This document shows, in pieces, positions 20,761-34,240 of a DNA stretch of 64,000 nt (the stretch's first letter is position 1; every line of letters starts with the position of its first letter). Origin of the DNA: Camarhynchus parvulus. Lineage: Eukaryota > Chordata > Aves > Passeriformes > Thraupidae. The position numbers were made by a program, and so were the translations under genes. The DNA is taken from NCBI RefSeq assembly GCF_901933205.1, contig NC_044600.1:11942501-12006500 (forward strand), given 5' to 3'. The notes under the pieces are model-generated. The model was given only the letters and a program-made list of their open reading frames with translations. It did not search any database and had not been told where the DNA came from.

Positions 20761-23418
20761 AAAGAAGGGAGGGGGGAAACTTGCACAAACAAGAGCCTGT
20801 CTGCCTTCTCCTGCCCATATCCTTACATGAGAGCATACAAGCTAAAGCTCTTTGACCACATTTTAGCTTGCTCCCACAGGATAATGTACCTATGAATTAA
20901 TTTTCTTTGATGCTTGGTTCATATCTTCTGGAGACTGCGCTGAAGACAAATTCAGACTGCTGCATTTAAATATGGGTTAAGTCACCTCTGATTAGTATAA
21001 TCAGCTACCAAGGAGCCTCTTGAACAGGGACATAAAATAGAAACTTAATAATAATTATGTTAAAGGCACAAATCCCACTGAATTCAGCAGGCAGAGGACA
21101 AATGAGCAGAGGGAGCAGGCAGCAGCAGCAGCTGCAGTATTGCCCTTGGATGGAGCACAGAGGAAGAGCAGACAAGTTAGTGCAGAATTACTGTCCATCA
21201 TCTGCAAATGCATCCTTCCTAATAAATCAGTGGTTACTACTTAGCACATGAAATAATCCACATTGATAAACACTGATATTTCCTATTAATACTCAGCTGA
21301 AATTTATTCATACGTGGTGGTAATGCTTTAAAGCTTCTCTTTGGTACTTGTCCATTCTTAGTTACTTGATCCCATTCACAGCAGTTGGAATTGTGTAGGT
21401 CAGCTATTCCTTGCACTGAAGGTTTCCCCTTTCCCTCTTGGGCCTTTACTCAGGGCACATGCAAAGGTAACATTATAATCTTGCAGTTTTCAACATATTG
21501 GATTAGAGTAGCAGCTGCTGCCTCCAAGAAAAAACCCAATGGGCTTCTGGCCAAACATGCCAGATGGAAAGTTCCCCTGGTCACCTGGACTTCCTCCTAC
21601 AACCCAGGGTCTGAGCAGACACCCAGGTTGTACCTGTGGGTGACAAAGGACACCCTTGTTGGGAAGGCTCTGCTGTGCAGGAGCTGCTCCGTCGATACCT
21701 CCCCATCTTTCTGACTGTCGTTCTCCTCCTGTGTTGTGTCTGGACTGGGCTATTTCCAGAGGGCTCCCAGCTATATCCTAATCTCCCACAACTGGGTAAG
21801 TGGGTCAGAAAGTGGCATTAGGGTGGCTATGCCCTGCAGGCAGTTCCAGAGGCTCCATCTGCCCCCTTTGCAGCCTTCCCCCTGCAGACCCACCTGCAAT
21901 GGGTGCTGAGAGAAGCTACTGCTGATTTCACTTGGTAAGGAAAGCAAAGTCTTCCTTTTCATGACCAAGTGACCTGTGTGGCCCTTTCCCAGCTCTCTAC
22001 AAGAAGACATTAAAATCAAGATTATTTAAGATGGATAAGGATGCAGCAGAAAGCAGACAGGGCATTTGTGTGGAGAAGACAGTGAGGTTGACACTTTTAC
22101 CACACCCTGATTGGAAAACTGAAAAAACAATACAAATATATCTGTGTATGTACCTGGTACCATGCAAACTCGCTCACCTCAAACAACCACTGTGGAAAGG
22201 CCAGGCATAGTTTGACAGTCAGATTATAAATGTCAAGCAGAGGCTTTTTAGGCAAAAACTGTGCCAGTGGTTCTTTAGAAGAACTAAGCAGCCTGAGGGT
22301 CTCAAGGGACCACTGACAACACAGCCCAGACACTGGAAAGGACAGAAGCCTGAAGCACAAGCCCCAGGGCAGAGCTCCCCAAACACCTTCCTGTGTCTTT
22401 TAGGATACACAGAAAAAAAAAATAGTGTCCTTCATCCCTGCACCAAAGTCAACATGGTTCTTGGGTAATTTCCACTGTTTTCCTTCTGCCTTTCTTCAAA
22501 AACACTGAAACTTTCTAAATAATTTCCTGAACGCATGAAAAGGGTGGGCTCATATTCAACAGAGATTTTGCCCAGGGAGCAGGATGGGCTGAAAGCCTCA
22601 TGTGTTACTGAGGCTGTGCCATTCTGCTCATACCTAAACAAAAGCAAGTTAAATTGCAAGTCTATGAGATTTTATCACTGTTTTACCACAAAATGATACT
22701 GAAATGTGCCAAAAGATATTCAGAGCTGCGTGGGATGTTCCTGCACTCTCTACTCACACAAAAGCACACGGTTTTTCTGGGCACAAGGGAGGTGCTGAAC
22801 ACCATCAGTGAATTATTATGGTACTGGAAACTAGTATTCTGTGACAGATTTTGTCTACAAGGAGTGTTGCAAAAAGTCATCCCTAATAAGAGGAAATGAA
22901 CCTCTGGCTCTGATTTTCTGTGGGGAAAACAGGTTCATTATGCAGCTCTAAGCAATGGCATTTTTGTGTGCCTATAGAAAATGAGTATAGGAGACAGTTG
23001 GAATTTCCTCATCTAAATGGGAATATCAAGTTCAGTTTTGGTCAGGGCTTGTGATTGGAGAGGGGAGCTATCTAGTGAGCATGTTTTCATGAAAGTCAGG
23101 AAGTGTTTTGCAGAAGTAAGACCCGTGAAAAACGGATTGCAGTTTTGGTCTTTGGACTTGGCTCTTGACTTGGCCCAGATATGGAGGTGATCATGAGGGC
23201 AGTTATGTACTGCCACACTTCTCACCCTGACCCCAAACCTGCACTGCACCCCTGTCTGTCTTAGAAACAGTTTCAGGTTCTCTCCTCATTAAGAAACCCC
23301 CTCTCACTTATTCCAGGAGAGCATCTCCTGGTGCTCCTTGTCTGGCAAGCCAAGCAGCACCTTCCCAGCACATTGCAGGCTGCCAGATGAGCCTGATGAG
23401 GTTTGTGGTGTGGATCTG
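20761..23418. other. Non-coding stretch, no gene seen
   Basis: Moderate-composition DNA with many short overlapping frames and no recognisable protein, RNA gene or repeat family. Confidence 0.5.
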
Positions 23419-23528
23419 GTTTTTTCAGATTTTCTTTTTTGTTTTTTTTTTTTTTGTGTGTGTGTTTATTTGGTTTTGGTTGGTTTTTGGTTTTGTTTTT
23501 TTTTGTGGGTTTGATTTTTTTAAATTTC
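23419..23528. repeat. T-rich low-complexity tract with GTTTT units
   Basis: Long T runs interspersed with GTGTG and TTTTGG words. It keeps a Phe-rich frame open on the plus strand and a Lys-rich frame on the minus strand, neither of which is a gene. It might be the degraded poly(A) tail of a minus-strand retro-insertion, but no insert body is recognised beside it. Confidence 0.85.
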
Positions 23529-24119
23529 AGCAGAGTATGCAAACAATATAGTTCTACAGAACACAGTCTGAAGGTTCTTAGAGAACTGGAAACCATTTTT
23601 AGGAAAATTCTAGCTTACAACAAACTTCATTTCAATAAAACAAAAGGCTGTCCTTCTTTGGACCATCATTGCTGTCATTGTGACATCTAGTTTCCCTGAG
23701 TTTTCATCCTTCCCATGTCCATTTAACACATATGCCTGCCCTTAACGCTGGTGGTGGTGCTAGTTTGCAGAATAAATAATTTCAGCTGAGGAAAAACACA
23801 ATCAAGAGATCCCAAAAATAAAAGTTTAAAAGTGCATTGTTTGTTTGGAGCTTCAGTCCTTTCAGTGGCAGCACTTTGGGTGACCTGCATTAGACAGCAC
23901 TGGCACAGAGCACTACAAAAGCAGCACTCCCTGTGGGTTTGCTGCCTTGTCATCATCTCCTTCAGTGAATTCAGACACCATGCAGCACCACATACCCAGC
24001 ACAGATAGTGTCACTAGCACAGCAACTGGTGGCTGAATCATAATGAAACTATGAAGAGGAAACCTGTCACAAGCCCAAGGAAACACTTGATTTCAGTGGA
24101 GTGTTTCATCTCCATTCAA
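23529..24119. other. Non-coding stretch, no gene seen
   Basis: No supported exon, RNA gene or named repeat. Confidence 0.5.
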
Positions 24120-24290
24120 GGGCTGACGTTAAGGAAGCTGGTGAGAGAATTAACTTGTGCCCTGGTCACTAAATGTAGCTTTTTATGCAGTTATTTACTG
24201 CATAAAAAGTTGATGGTTCTGTTGCCATGGGAAATAGGAATACTTGCCATGACAACTGCAGCAGAATGTGGCACATAATCCACTTCACAC
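24120..24290. promoter_or_regulatory. Candidate regulatory block with perfect 12-bp palindrome
   Basis: CTTTTTATGCAG (24179-24190) and CTGCATAAAAAG (24198-24209) are exact reverse complements around a seven-base TTATTTA spacer. They place two ATGCA-containing, POU/homeodomain-like half sites in mirror orientation. Flanking sequence (GACGTTAAGG, AGAATTAACTTG, TTGCCATGGGAAATAGG) is repeat-free and looks enhancer-like. Function is inferred from motif arrangement only. Confidence 0.35.
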
Positions 24291-25429
24291 AGAGCATCTT
24301 CCAAAGCAACCGCTCCCATCCATGCATCCTACAAAATTCTGTGTCCTTGAGAGCAATTCAGAGTGTGTTTTTCAGGCACGGTGATTAATCTGCACTTTAC
24401 CATGGCATAGTTCTTTTGTCTAATACTATTTATTACTTGGTTCTTACATATCCCTTTCAGTAATACATCTGAAAGCACTTTGCAAAGGTAATCTCTGGAG
24501 AACTTCTCTGTTTATCTTACAGATGAGCAATTCAGGTAAAGAAAAAAAAAATCTTAAAAAAAAAATATCACATGAGTCCCCACAGAAGAGCAGGATCAGG
24601 ACTGGTGCTTGTACCCACATCACTTGGGCCAGGGACAGGAGCATTGCAAGAAGGTGGGATGAACTCTGCAGCCAAAATCTGCACCATCAGGGCAGAACAG
24701 CTGCTGGGGGAAAATTGAGTGAGCCCAGAGCATCTGTGCCTCTGATCAGACAGGAACTACATGCCACAGAGATCTCCTTGAGCCCTGGTCTGGGGTGCAC
24801 CTGGGTGCCTGCATGACTGCTGGACACTGGGCAGTTTGGGCATGGAGGGCACTCCCTGTGCCAGCCAGAGCACTGCAGAGAAAGGACTGTGCTCCCTGTA
24901 GCATTTTGTTCCAGAAGATGCTTCTGAAAACATCTTCCCCCATCCACACAGTGGAGCTGTGCGCGCTGCTGCACAGATCAGAGCTGTGCTTGGGGTAATA
25001 TGTTGCGTGCTAAAATAAAGCACACACTGTCCTTGCTGAGTTCATCCTGGTCACCCTGCAGCTCCAAGCACCCTGCAAACCTGCACTGCCCTTTGGCAGA
25101 TGGGCTTCCCCATGCCAGACCTCGTGCTGCTCCCCAACAGGCACAGCTGGTGACACAGGGTGAGCCAACGCCACCAGCTTGGGTGGCCAGGCTGCACTTG
25201 CTCTATCCTAAGAGCTCATTGAAGCCTTGCCATGCCTGGTCCTCTAGTGGAGCATGGAATTTTCCAAAATTATTTGCCTTAAAGTGATTTCTGGATGGGA
25301 AAAAAAAAAAGAGAAAACAACAAATTGTGATCAAGAGTTATGAGTAACCTGGAACACCAAGAATGTGCTTGGAGTAAATATGCGACTGAGAAAACTATTA
25401 CCAACCCAGACAATAATTATTCTGGGTAT
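24291..25429. other. Non-coding stretch, no gene seen
   Basis: Includes A-rich runs near 24541-24567 and 25300-25312. The short frames on both strands between 24.5 and 25.3 kb are chance-like. Confidence 0.5.
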
Positions 25430-25870
25430 TTACCTCTTAACCTTGCCAGACACGTTCAAAAGTGCATAATAGGTGACATCTCTCCTTTATCACAAGATTT
25501 AGCCTAGAGGGAAACTCTCTCTCTTTGAGTTCCCGACGTTAACAATGTTGCTTTTGGCTTTGGATCCATTTGCCTGCTTTAAAAAACAGCCCTGACAACT
25601 TTTTTCCACCGTTTAATTTGTGTAGTCACAGTAATTAAATATGAATCTTCAAATATTGCTTGGCATGTTGCAGATTTATCATCAGTCAAACAGCCTTCTG
25701 CCCATTTTCATAATTATTGCTGTTCAGATCAAAATGGTTATGTGCTGAAAGACTGTCAATTTTCTCCTTTTAGTTAAGTTCTCAGTTGTTTGCCCTTTTG
25801 GCAGTGCTGCATAGAAGTTATGTTTCATAATTAAATTAATTTCCATTCGCATATGGAGGCAATAGTTTCC
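25430..25870. promoter_or_regulatory. Candidate conserved non-coding element D
   Basis: A 440-base AT-rich block with few repeats and a high density of homeodomain, SOX and POU type words: AGTAATTAAATATGAATC near 25630, TTCATAATTATTGCTGTTC near 25708-25726, AACAATGTT near 25541, and CATAATTAAATTAATTTCC near 25827. Isolated CpGs are retained (GACACGTTC, CCCGACGTTAAC, CATTCGCATATG). It has the texture of a vertebrate developmental enhancer and no frame of note. This is the best conserved-element candidate in the window, but alignment is needed. Confidence 0.45.
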
Positions 25871-28284
25871 TTTCCAATTTCTTTTTTTGTATTTTACTTA
25901 AAACTGTTTCTTAAGATATGGACTCCAATACATACTGCAAGGAGCCAACACATCCTTTAATGGCATCTTAGGCAACGCTGCTCATGTGCAGCCCTGAATG
26001 AGTAACAGGACCATATAAATCACCTGGGTATTTCAGCTGGTTGTGGTGGCCTTGATGGCCAAGAAAATTTTGCCTGGTTGGTGTCTTTAACCCCACCTGC
26101 TCACATGGGAGGTAGATTTTGCAAAGAATTAACAGTGAGTTCAGGCCCTTGCTCAGATTGAAGGGTTGGGTTTTTTCCATCTCCATGTGGAGCACTTTTA
26201 CACAATGGCTGCCACCAGCTCTGTGTATTTTCTTCAACTTGTATTCCCTGGACAGAGCAGCTTTGCACTAAAGAGGAAAGACGTCAGGAGAAGTAATTTT
26301 GGGCACCCCTAAACCCTGGCAGGAGCAGCCTGTGTGATTTCCATGCCTCAGAAGTGCTGGGTGAAGTGTTCTCCATCCCAGCTCCCCGTGCAGGTGGCTG
26401 ACAACGTTACCTGTCCATCAGTCATGCTGTCACACAAGCTGTTCTCAGAGTCTCTGCCTAACTGTTCATGCATTTGTATCTGCTCAGAAACCCTTCTGGC
26501 TGTCTTCTCCTCCGTAAATAAACACGTAGGTACTTGTGAACAAAGTCTTTTCAGATTGAAGAAGCCTCTTAAGAATGGCTGAGGTATGAGAACTGGTACA
26601 AAAAAAAGCTGCAGACAAGCTGAAATACTTAAAGTGCTAAGAAGCCCCAAAGATTTTTTTCACTAAAAATCAGTATTTCATTGGGGGGGCAGATTACACT
26701 TTCATCTATAAAGGTGAGAAAGGAACAGACTGTTCCTGTTGCATGTGCCTTTCATAAGCCCTCAGCAAACACACTCTGTGTCTCACCACCCTGCAGATCC
26801 TGGGTGCTCCAGGTGGGTGCTCCATGGGCTCTGCAGGAGCTGCTCAATACATTGATAGCGCTGAGAGCTCAGGAGCCTCAGTGATGGGACCAAAGGAGAA
26901 GAGAGATTGAAAACATGACTTTTATGTTAGGAGGGAACAAGGAGTTTTTCACAGCCATGATTAAGCCCAAGATTTTTGGTTCCTGCCTGTGTATGCCTGG
27001 GACTCAGTGCTGCTGCCTGGATGGGAGCAAAAGCTCTCTCCTGATCCACCCAGGCCTGCAGCTCCTGCCCTCCTGGTGGAAAGATGCAGCACATGGTCTC
27101 ATGCAGCTCCTGAACTTCTCAGCACATGGCTCAGGGTTTCATCACAGCCCCTAAGAGCTGGGAGAGCATTTCTTCATTTCACAGAAGTCAGATCAGTCCT
27201 TTTTGAAAAGCAGCTTTCATCACAGATTAGTGGCTGAGACTACAGCTCTGGATGGGTTTTTTAAATCTTCATACTCAGTATAGGTTAGAGTTACAGCTGC
27301 TGGTGAAGATGGGCAAACCTCAACTTTTCAACAGGTTTCCTCTAAAAGAAAAACTTATATTTTGAGGTGCTGAACCAATTGAATTTGTAATTTCCTGCTA
27401 GTCACAGGCAAAACCCATTGTCCACATGAACATCAGGTGCTTTGCTATCACTGATCAGAGCACACAGGGGCCAGGGAGCAGTGAAATGATCTCTGAGGAC
27501 CATCTCCATCTCCTCCTCCTCGTCCCTCCATGAAGGCCTGGAGATGTCCCTGTGCATGGCCAACATTCAGCTGAGTGTTTCTATTTCAGGTCTCAGCTGC
27601 TGGAGCTGGCTGGAGCAGTTGATCAGCTTACCTGCTGTCTTGCCAGGATCAGGGCCTGAATGAGGGCAAGCTGGCTGTGACCCAGCCCAGATAAGCCTAA
27701 GGTTGTGCTGACAGGCTGGGGAAGAGAGGGAGCTGGGAGAATTTCTGCTCTCTATGACAACAGCTTGCTTTTTCCTGTTCAGATTTCCACACCCAGAGTG
27801 TACTGGCTTCTGCCCATCAATTAATTATAAGAAGAATGAAAGATGGTCTGTTTGCTTTTTGTTGGGCTGCTTTTTCTGGACCAGAAGGTGGAGCCCATTC
27901 TTTTGAACATGGGTCTTTCCAAGTCATCTAGAGAGTGGATTTCAAAAGCTTTACCAAGAGCAATGCAAGCTTTCCCCTGCCCAGGCCAAGGCAGGGTTTG
28001 GTGTGCAGCTTCCCCTGCCCACAGTGGCTGGGCACTGACACCCTGCACAGTCACAGAAGGAAGATGTAAAGTGGGCAGTGGAGTAATGGAAATGTGGGTA
28101 TAGACAGGACAGACTCCTCATCCTGAGGCTGGCTGGCAGAGCCAGGCATCCCAGATAGTGCTTATTTGTCATCCTTGGAAGAATAATTTCCTCCTTTGTG
28201 TAGCTTTTCTGCTGTTCACAGCTACAAAGGGATGGCCCTTTTAGCAGGACCTCTTGTGATGGAACAAGGCTTTAAATGAAAAAA
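25871..28284. other. Non-coding stretch, no gene seen
   Basis: Moderate GC with overlapping short frames on both strands. No repeat family or exon was recognised. Confidence 0.5.
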
Positions 28285-28505
28285 TGTTGATTTAGACTAC
28301 AATTTTCTACCAAAAAGGTGGCGAAACAGTGACAGGTTTCCCAGAGAGGTGGTGGATGCCCTGCCCCCAGGAACATTCATGGTTAGGCTGGGCTCTGACC
28401 AAACTGATCCAGTTGGAGATGTCCCTGCTCAATACAGAGGAGTTGGGCCAGATGACCTTTACAAGTCTTCTACAACCCAAACTATTCCATGATTCAATAA
28501 TCCTG
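28285..28505 (+). mobile_element. CR1 LINE 3' end fragment
   Basis: The 3' terminal part of a CR1 retrotransposon. TTTCCCAGAGAGGTGGTGGA, at about 28337-28356, is the characteristic segment encoding the end of ORF2 and preceding the 3' tail. The copy continues through GTTGGGCCAGATGACCTTTA at about 28442-28461 and ends at the AACTATTCCATGATTCAATA tail near 28480-28499, which corresponds to the family's ATTCTATG-type terminal repeats. It is 5'-truncated and diverged, with no coding capacity. Confidence 0.88.
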
Positions 28506-30790
28506 TGGCTTAATGTCTCTGTATTGTGACCTTTCCTCACTCAGATGAGTATAAGCAAATGAGCATTTTGCTCAACCTAACAAACAAGGTCCCAGACACA
28601 AATGCTAGAAACAAATGTGGAATTTTTCACAGAACAAAACTGCCTGGGTGGGACTCAGCCTTGCCATGGTGGCTCATTTCAACACAACCTCTAAAGCTGA
28701 AAAGAGCTGCCTTGGAGAGTGTTTTGGAGTGATATGCACTGTGGCCCAGTAAAGATGAACTTTGCTCAAGTCTTACATTTGTAAAAATAAAGCTGAACAA
28801 GCAGGCAGTATTTTTACTACAAAAATTGTGTTGTTTACACTTCCCAGAGGGTGAGGTGTCCATTCATGAAGTCTGGTGGGGAGAGAACTTAATCACATTT
28901 TCTTAAAATCCTCTCAGAATGGTAATAGCAGGGACCTTTTCTTCTGTGTCCTCATAAAACATATAAAGGGCAAAATTTTAAAGGGAAATAAGCATTTGTG
29001 ACTATCAATTCTCTTCTGGGAGAGATAACTGTGTGCTGTGAAGGACAGACTCTCTCTTAGGCTCCCCTGCATGTTGGAGCACTGGATTTTATTTTTTTGG
29101 ACTGCAGGGCCTGAGCTGTATTTTAAGATTAACTTTGAAGATATAACCAAGGTTTTCAGCCAGGTAAGTGTATGACTGCATCTTATATGCAATTTATAAG
29201 AGGAGTAAGTAGAGCTATATCCTCCAACTGAACAAAAAGATAACAGAAACCTTCAGGCAGAATTCTCTTCTTACATCTACCCATGCTGTACACAGCGATG
29301 GCAAAGAACAGCATCTTCTGTGCTGCTTGCAGGGAGAATGCAGCTTGAAAACAGATGCCCAAAGCACATATCTTAGATGAATATATTTAGCCTAGAAGTG
29401 TTTCAGACTGAGAAGTGATCATGCAAAATACATTTTCCTTGCCAGTATTATTTTAGTAAATAAGGAAGAAAATATTATCCTACTTACTGTCATAGATAAT
29501 CTGGTTAAAGTGGGATGAAGGTGTAGCTTTGAGTGTGCATTCATAGGAAGAACTGTGACATGTAGTGTACCCTAACTTTTAGATCTTAATTCCTGGTTCT
29601 GTGGTTAATCAATTCAGCAGAGCTTTCAGTGTTAATCCTTTTTGGGGGAAAGGAACAGCTAAACTCCAGGAGTTTGAAACTTCTTCAGTTAGTTAATCAG
29701 ATAGAATTTTCAGTGAAAATTATTGGGTGCTAATTTTCAGTGGAAGGTGATAAACAAAACTTCAGAGTGCTCAGGAACTTCTGCTGCTAAATATCCCTTC
29801 TCCAAAGCCAGGAGCCCACCTGCAAACCCAGACCACTTTCATGCCAGGAGGACTGGAGCTGCATTTCCTTTCCCCTTTCCAAGACTCTGGGGGTCTCCAT
29901 CTCCCTGTGCCTGATGAGTCAAACTTGTTCCCCAGTTCCACTGAGAAAACTGATTGTGTGCATGGGGAAATCCTGCCTCCCTGGTATCCCTGCTCAGGCC
30001 CTGTCCCTGCCCAGGGGTGGCACTTCCCTTGCTCCATACCCTGGGCTGGTTCCCAAACCTGGCTCTCTGAGCTGCCCCCTGAGCCTGTGGCACAGCATCT
30101 GCTGTGTGCAGAGTGCCAAGGAGGGAAAGGGTTTGCTTCCTGCCAGAAAAGCACTTGTTTTTGCAGGCATTTGAGGCACAGTGTGCAGGTGGGGTTTGCA
30201 GCGTTTCACCTGTGCCACAAGAAAGCTGCAGACTTTGTGTTTGGACAGATCTATATCTGCACAGAAGACATCATGATGAAACAGCAGGGTGAGGGACTGT
30301 GGACAAACCAGCACACGAGCCATGAGCAAGTGGCTGCCAGCTTTACATATCACAATATGTCACTTACTGACAGGCACAACTTCCCTCTCAGGGCCACTTA
30401 TTTATTCTCTAGGATAAACTCCTGCCCTCCATGAGGATTCTGTAAACACTTCCTGGGTGGGGAAGCAGCCATCAGGATGACAATGATGACACAATATAAT
30501 GAAAACAATTTAGGGATTGCTTAGCACAGAGTGAAGAACACAAGAGCTCAGCAAGTTTGAAACACTCCTGTAATAACAAAGAACACAAGTCAGAGGAGCC
30601 TTTTCCTTGTGGTATCACTGCATAAGAGCTTCCCATCTCTTTAACAGATGGCTCTGTTAAAGTCAGTTTTGCACTGGGAATAGCCACTGGCAGGATGACA
30701 GCCTACACTTTTGCCCCTTAATCTCATTGCCACATTTAGTTGGCCAGGGTTTGATTAATACTAGATCTATTTATAGCTGCAATCATGAAG
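28506..30790. other. Non-coding stretch, no gene seen
   Basis: The longest frame (29841-30434, plus) has no recognisable domain and is overlapped by frames on the other strand. No RNA gene or repeat family was found. Confidence 0.5.
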
Positions 30791-30795
30791 GATGT

Positions 30796-30817
30796 GCAAG
30801 TTCTAAGAAGAACTTGC
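30796..30817. repeat. 9-bp inverted repeat, 4-nt spacer
   Basis: GCAAGTTCT (30796-30804) and AGAACTTGC (30809-30817) are exact reverse complements around AAGA. Such an arrangement can arise by chance. The AGAAC half sites superficially recall steroid-receptor elements, but the orientation and spacing do not match the classical site. Confidence 0.8.
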
Positions 30818-33800
30818 AAAGTCTAGATCCATGAGATTTCTTCTCATTTTTTGCTGCTCAAAATTTCTTTTTGGAGCCTTCAAATATCTCTGACCTCTCC
30901 AAGCTGAAATTTGGAGGTAGGATGGCTCCATAAACGCATTGGGAAAATAACACTTAGTAATGGACAAGCCTGAATCAATGTGTCCTCTCAGCTCCTTTGG
31001 GATGGGTGAGCCAGCAGAGGCAGAAGTTGCACAATCCCTGGGTTGCCTGGCTGCAGCACTGCCCCAGTGCAGCATGCAGGGAGGTGCCTGTTTGTGCCTC
31101 TGTAATGGGGGAAGTGTCCATTCTGAATCAAATCTAAAAACTCTTTCTCAGCATTCCTGGGGCACACATGGTGATGACTGTGCCTGGTGGCTTCAGCTTG
31201 GGTGGGACAAGCCCAGGGAGGAACTGGTTCACAGGAGGCCCTGCAGCATGGCTGGGGTAACAGCACCCTCTCTTCTCACCATCCCCTGACTGTGCACCTG
31301 TGCGTCCTGGTGTCTGATGGCAGCTGTTGCTTCACTGATGAGGTGCATACAAGTAGCCAGCTGAAGGTGGATGGCACTAACAGGGGCCCAAGTACACTAG
31401 CCCTATGCACAGAAAAAACTGAAGCTGGTGCTACCAAGCAGCAGAGGTTGCAGACTGAATAATTCATGTAACTACAGTGCAACTCTACCTTGACATGGAT
31501 TTCAAGCCAAAAGTAAGTAATGTTTTGAAGGGCCTTAATGACAGGGGAGCTTGGGTTCTGTCTGTAAATCCCTTCAGAAGGCAGGGTTGTACGTGCTTCT
31601 GAGGAAAGAAAATTGCTGTTTTTTGGAAATGTCACACATTACTTTTGCCTTTTCAAGCACACTGAGATACAACCAGAGAAAGTACTAGCTAGAAGGAAAA
31701 TTATGGCTCTGTTGGATAACTGTCTGGCCAATAAAGAGTTATTCAGATATACCCTGTTCACAACTATCACCAACTAATTGCAACATGACTATCAGATCAC
31801 CAGGACTGTATTGACATGCTAGGAAGTGATTATGAACACAGAGCTTCCTCAGAAGCAAGGACTGTCCCACTTTTCACAGTGATGTTGGAGACCAGAAATC
31901 TCTGTGGAGCTCTAATGGGCTGCAGGGGTGAGCTGACAATAAGCACTCTTTAATTAAGCTCTTTGAGAAAGTCAGGCTCCCAACTGGGCTTGTTGTGAGA
32001 GCAGCAAAGCTCCTGATTTATAGCAATTCAATGCCCAAGCTTCCTAATACTGATGTAGGACACCAAATCACCAAGACCTCTTCAGTGTAATTAAAGGCAG
32101 GATGTGCTCCTGGCTGGCATATCCCAGCTCTGAATGGGAATGCAGTCAGGGATTCCTGGAGTTTGTCCTGTGTCTGTGCTATGCTATTCAATAGGTTGCA
32201 CTGGTGATGGTCAAAGCTCATTCAATTAGAAAGGGGGAAAAAAGTAGTGATAGGGTGATAATTCAGGATCTTCCAAGTTCTGACCACAAACTTGCTGCAA
32301 GTTTTGGGAAGTCCAAAGTTTCTCTTTTCCTCTTTTAAATTAAATGGAAAAAAATAATGCAGGGGTTAATTAGTTATGGCTTGATTTTCAGAAATGCTAA
32401 GGCAATTTCAACTCATTCTTGGCACTCTTTATCTTTGAAAAGTAAGGCCAAAGAGTGTTATATTTCTGGCAGCATTTCTTTATAAAGAGACTATTGCCCT
32501 TACAAGCTAAATATACCTTGGCCATCTCATCAGGGCTCTAGACACTGATGCAGCCCATACAGTGTCTGCAGTAACTCCCCCTGAGCTGTCCCTCCTGGCC
32601 ACCCCATTGTCCTTGTGGGGGTACCCGAGCAGGGGCTGCCATGCCTCTGGCTGGGGCACGCTGGGCTGGCCACCAGCACATTAAAAAATCTCTCTGCACT
32701 TGGAACTGCCCTGCACAGGAGGATCTGATCTCTGATGAGCCACAAAGATCTGTGCAAACTGAATTGAGAACTCCAGCTTCTGGACACTGACACTCATATA
32801 ATGCCTTATGTGCTAAACAGGAGGATTCCCTACTCAGAAATGTTCCTTGTAGGGACTGTTAGCCCTTTCTGCAGTCAAATCAGCCCTAAGCCTCTTCTTT
32901 GGCAAGCACAGCTGGTGGAAGCTGTGGGCACTTTACCAACCTATGCATTTTCCAATCCCTCTGTCACTCTTGCTCCTCTGCAGACTTTCATCATCCTTCT
33001 TGAACTAAAGGCTTGTATGAACAGAAACAACATCACTTAACATCCCTGACTGTAGTCCCTCTAACTAATGCACTGTGACTATTTAACTGTGACTCCTAAA
33101 GTCTCATCCAGAGCCATTACTTTCAATCCTGTGAGTTTGCCTTCCCATCTGTGTATTTTGATGCATAATTCTCTATCAGCCCTCACCCACATGTTTGCCA
33201 CAGGCAGCTATTCCCTATGTATTACCTTACAGGGCTAAATAAAAGCAGGAAAAAAAATAACTGCACAATTTGGATCACCATTACACTTGCTTTCCCACCA
33301 GAAAAAAATTGTCAATGTTAAAAAAAAATAAATAAAATTCTGCTTTGGTGCAAAAATACCATAGGAAAGCAAATGTCAACAAGAAAATTGAGGTGCAATT
33401 ACAACCCTCAAGGTCATAACAGTACTATGGCCAGTGGGACTCTTGTGGGTGAAGTTACTCCCTGTGCAGAGGCCAATCTGAGGCCTTTGTCACAAAAATT
33501 CTACAGAAACGGGTTCTCAGCAGCAGCTAGGTTGCTCTTTTACTCAGGATTGAATTTCAGTCTGTGTGCATATCAGATGAGTAAGATTTGGTTCAATGAA
33601 AGAGTCTGAAGGGAAATTTTTTTTTTCAAGCTGTGTGATGTGCAAAAACACTCAACCCATCAAGAAGAAAGACATGAAAAAAACAAAAGATACCAGAAGC
33701 ATAAAGGAGGAATAAAGACATCCTTTGGGATGAGGCAATGGAACACGTGTGGGTGGAAAAGCACACAGGAGAAATATGGAAAGTATTCAAAGAGAAATTA

Positions 33801-34240
33801 CCGTATACCAAATGGTTATGTGTGCCATTGAGCTATAAATACTTCAGGACTGGAGACAAGGGTAAAATTTATACAAGAAAGTGGAAAAAATCATCTGATG
33901 TAAGGTAAAGCTCTCTAAAAGCATAGGGAAATTGAAAAATTTGAGGTGGAAAATGGAAAGAAAGACCAGTTAACGACACAAAGAGAGCAGGACCAAAACC
34001 ACATTTGGTTCTTACACATATGGGTGTGTGTTTACTAAAACCTTACTGTTCACAACCCTGCTGTCACTGTGAAAGAGTATTGCAGAAGCAGCTGCATCAC
34101 AAAATCCCAGACACCCTTCAGAGCCACCCTGGCAACACCTCCTGGTCATCCTGCTCCCCTCCCATTGCTTGCTGGCTGCACCCCTGCCCCAGCACCATCC
34201 TGCACTGCACTGCTCAGGGTCCTGACTGCTGCTCTCTGTG
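30818..34240. other. Non-coding stretch, no gene seen
   Basis: AT-moderate DNA. The A-rich stretch 33314-33335 is simple sequence. The block 32355-32470 contains GGGGTTAATTAGTTATGG and TTATCTTTGAAAAG words that could be regulatory but are not distinctive. No gene is supported. Confidence 0.5.

Noticed and set aside
23403..23690. Phe-rich 95-codon frame resembling a membrane protein
   Set aside because: Hydrophobicity comes from the T-rich low-complexity tract.
29841..30434. 197-codon plus-strand frame
   Set aside because: Overlapped by several minus-strand frames of similar length, with no domain and no conserved motif.
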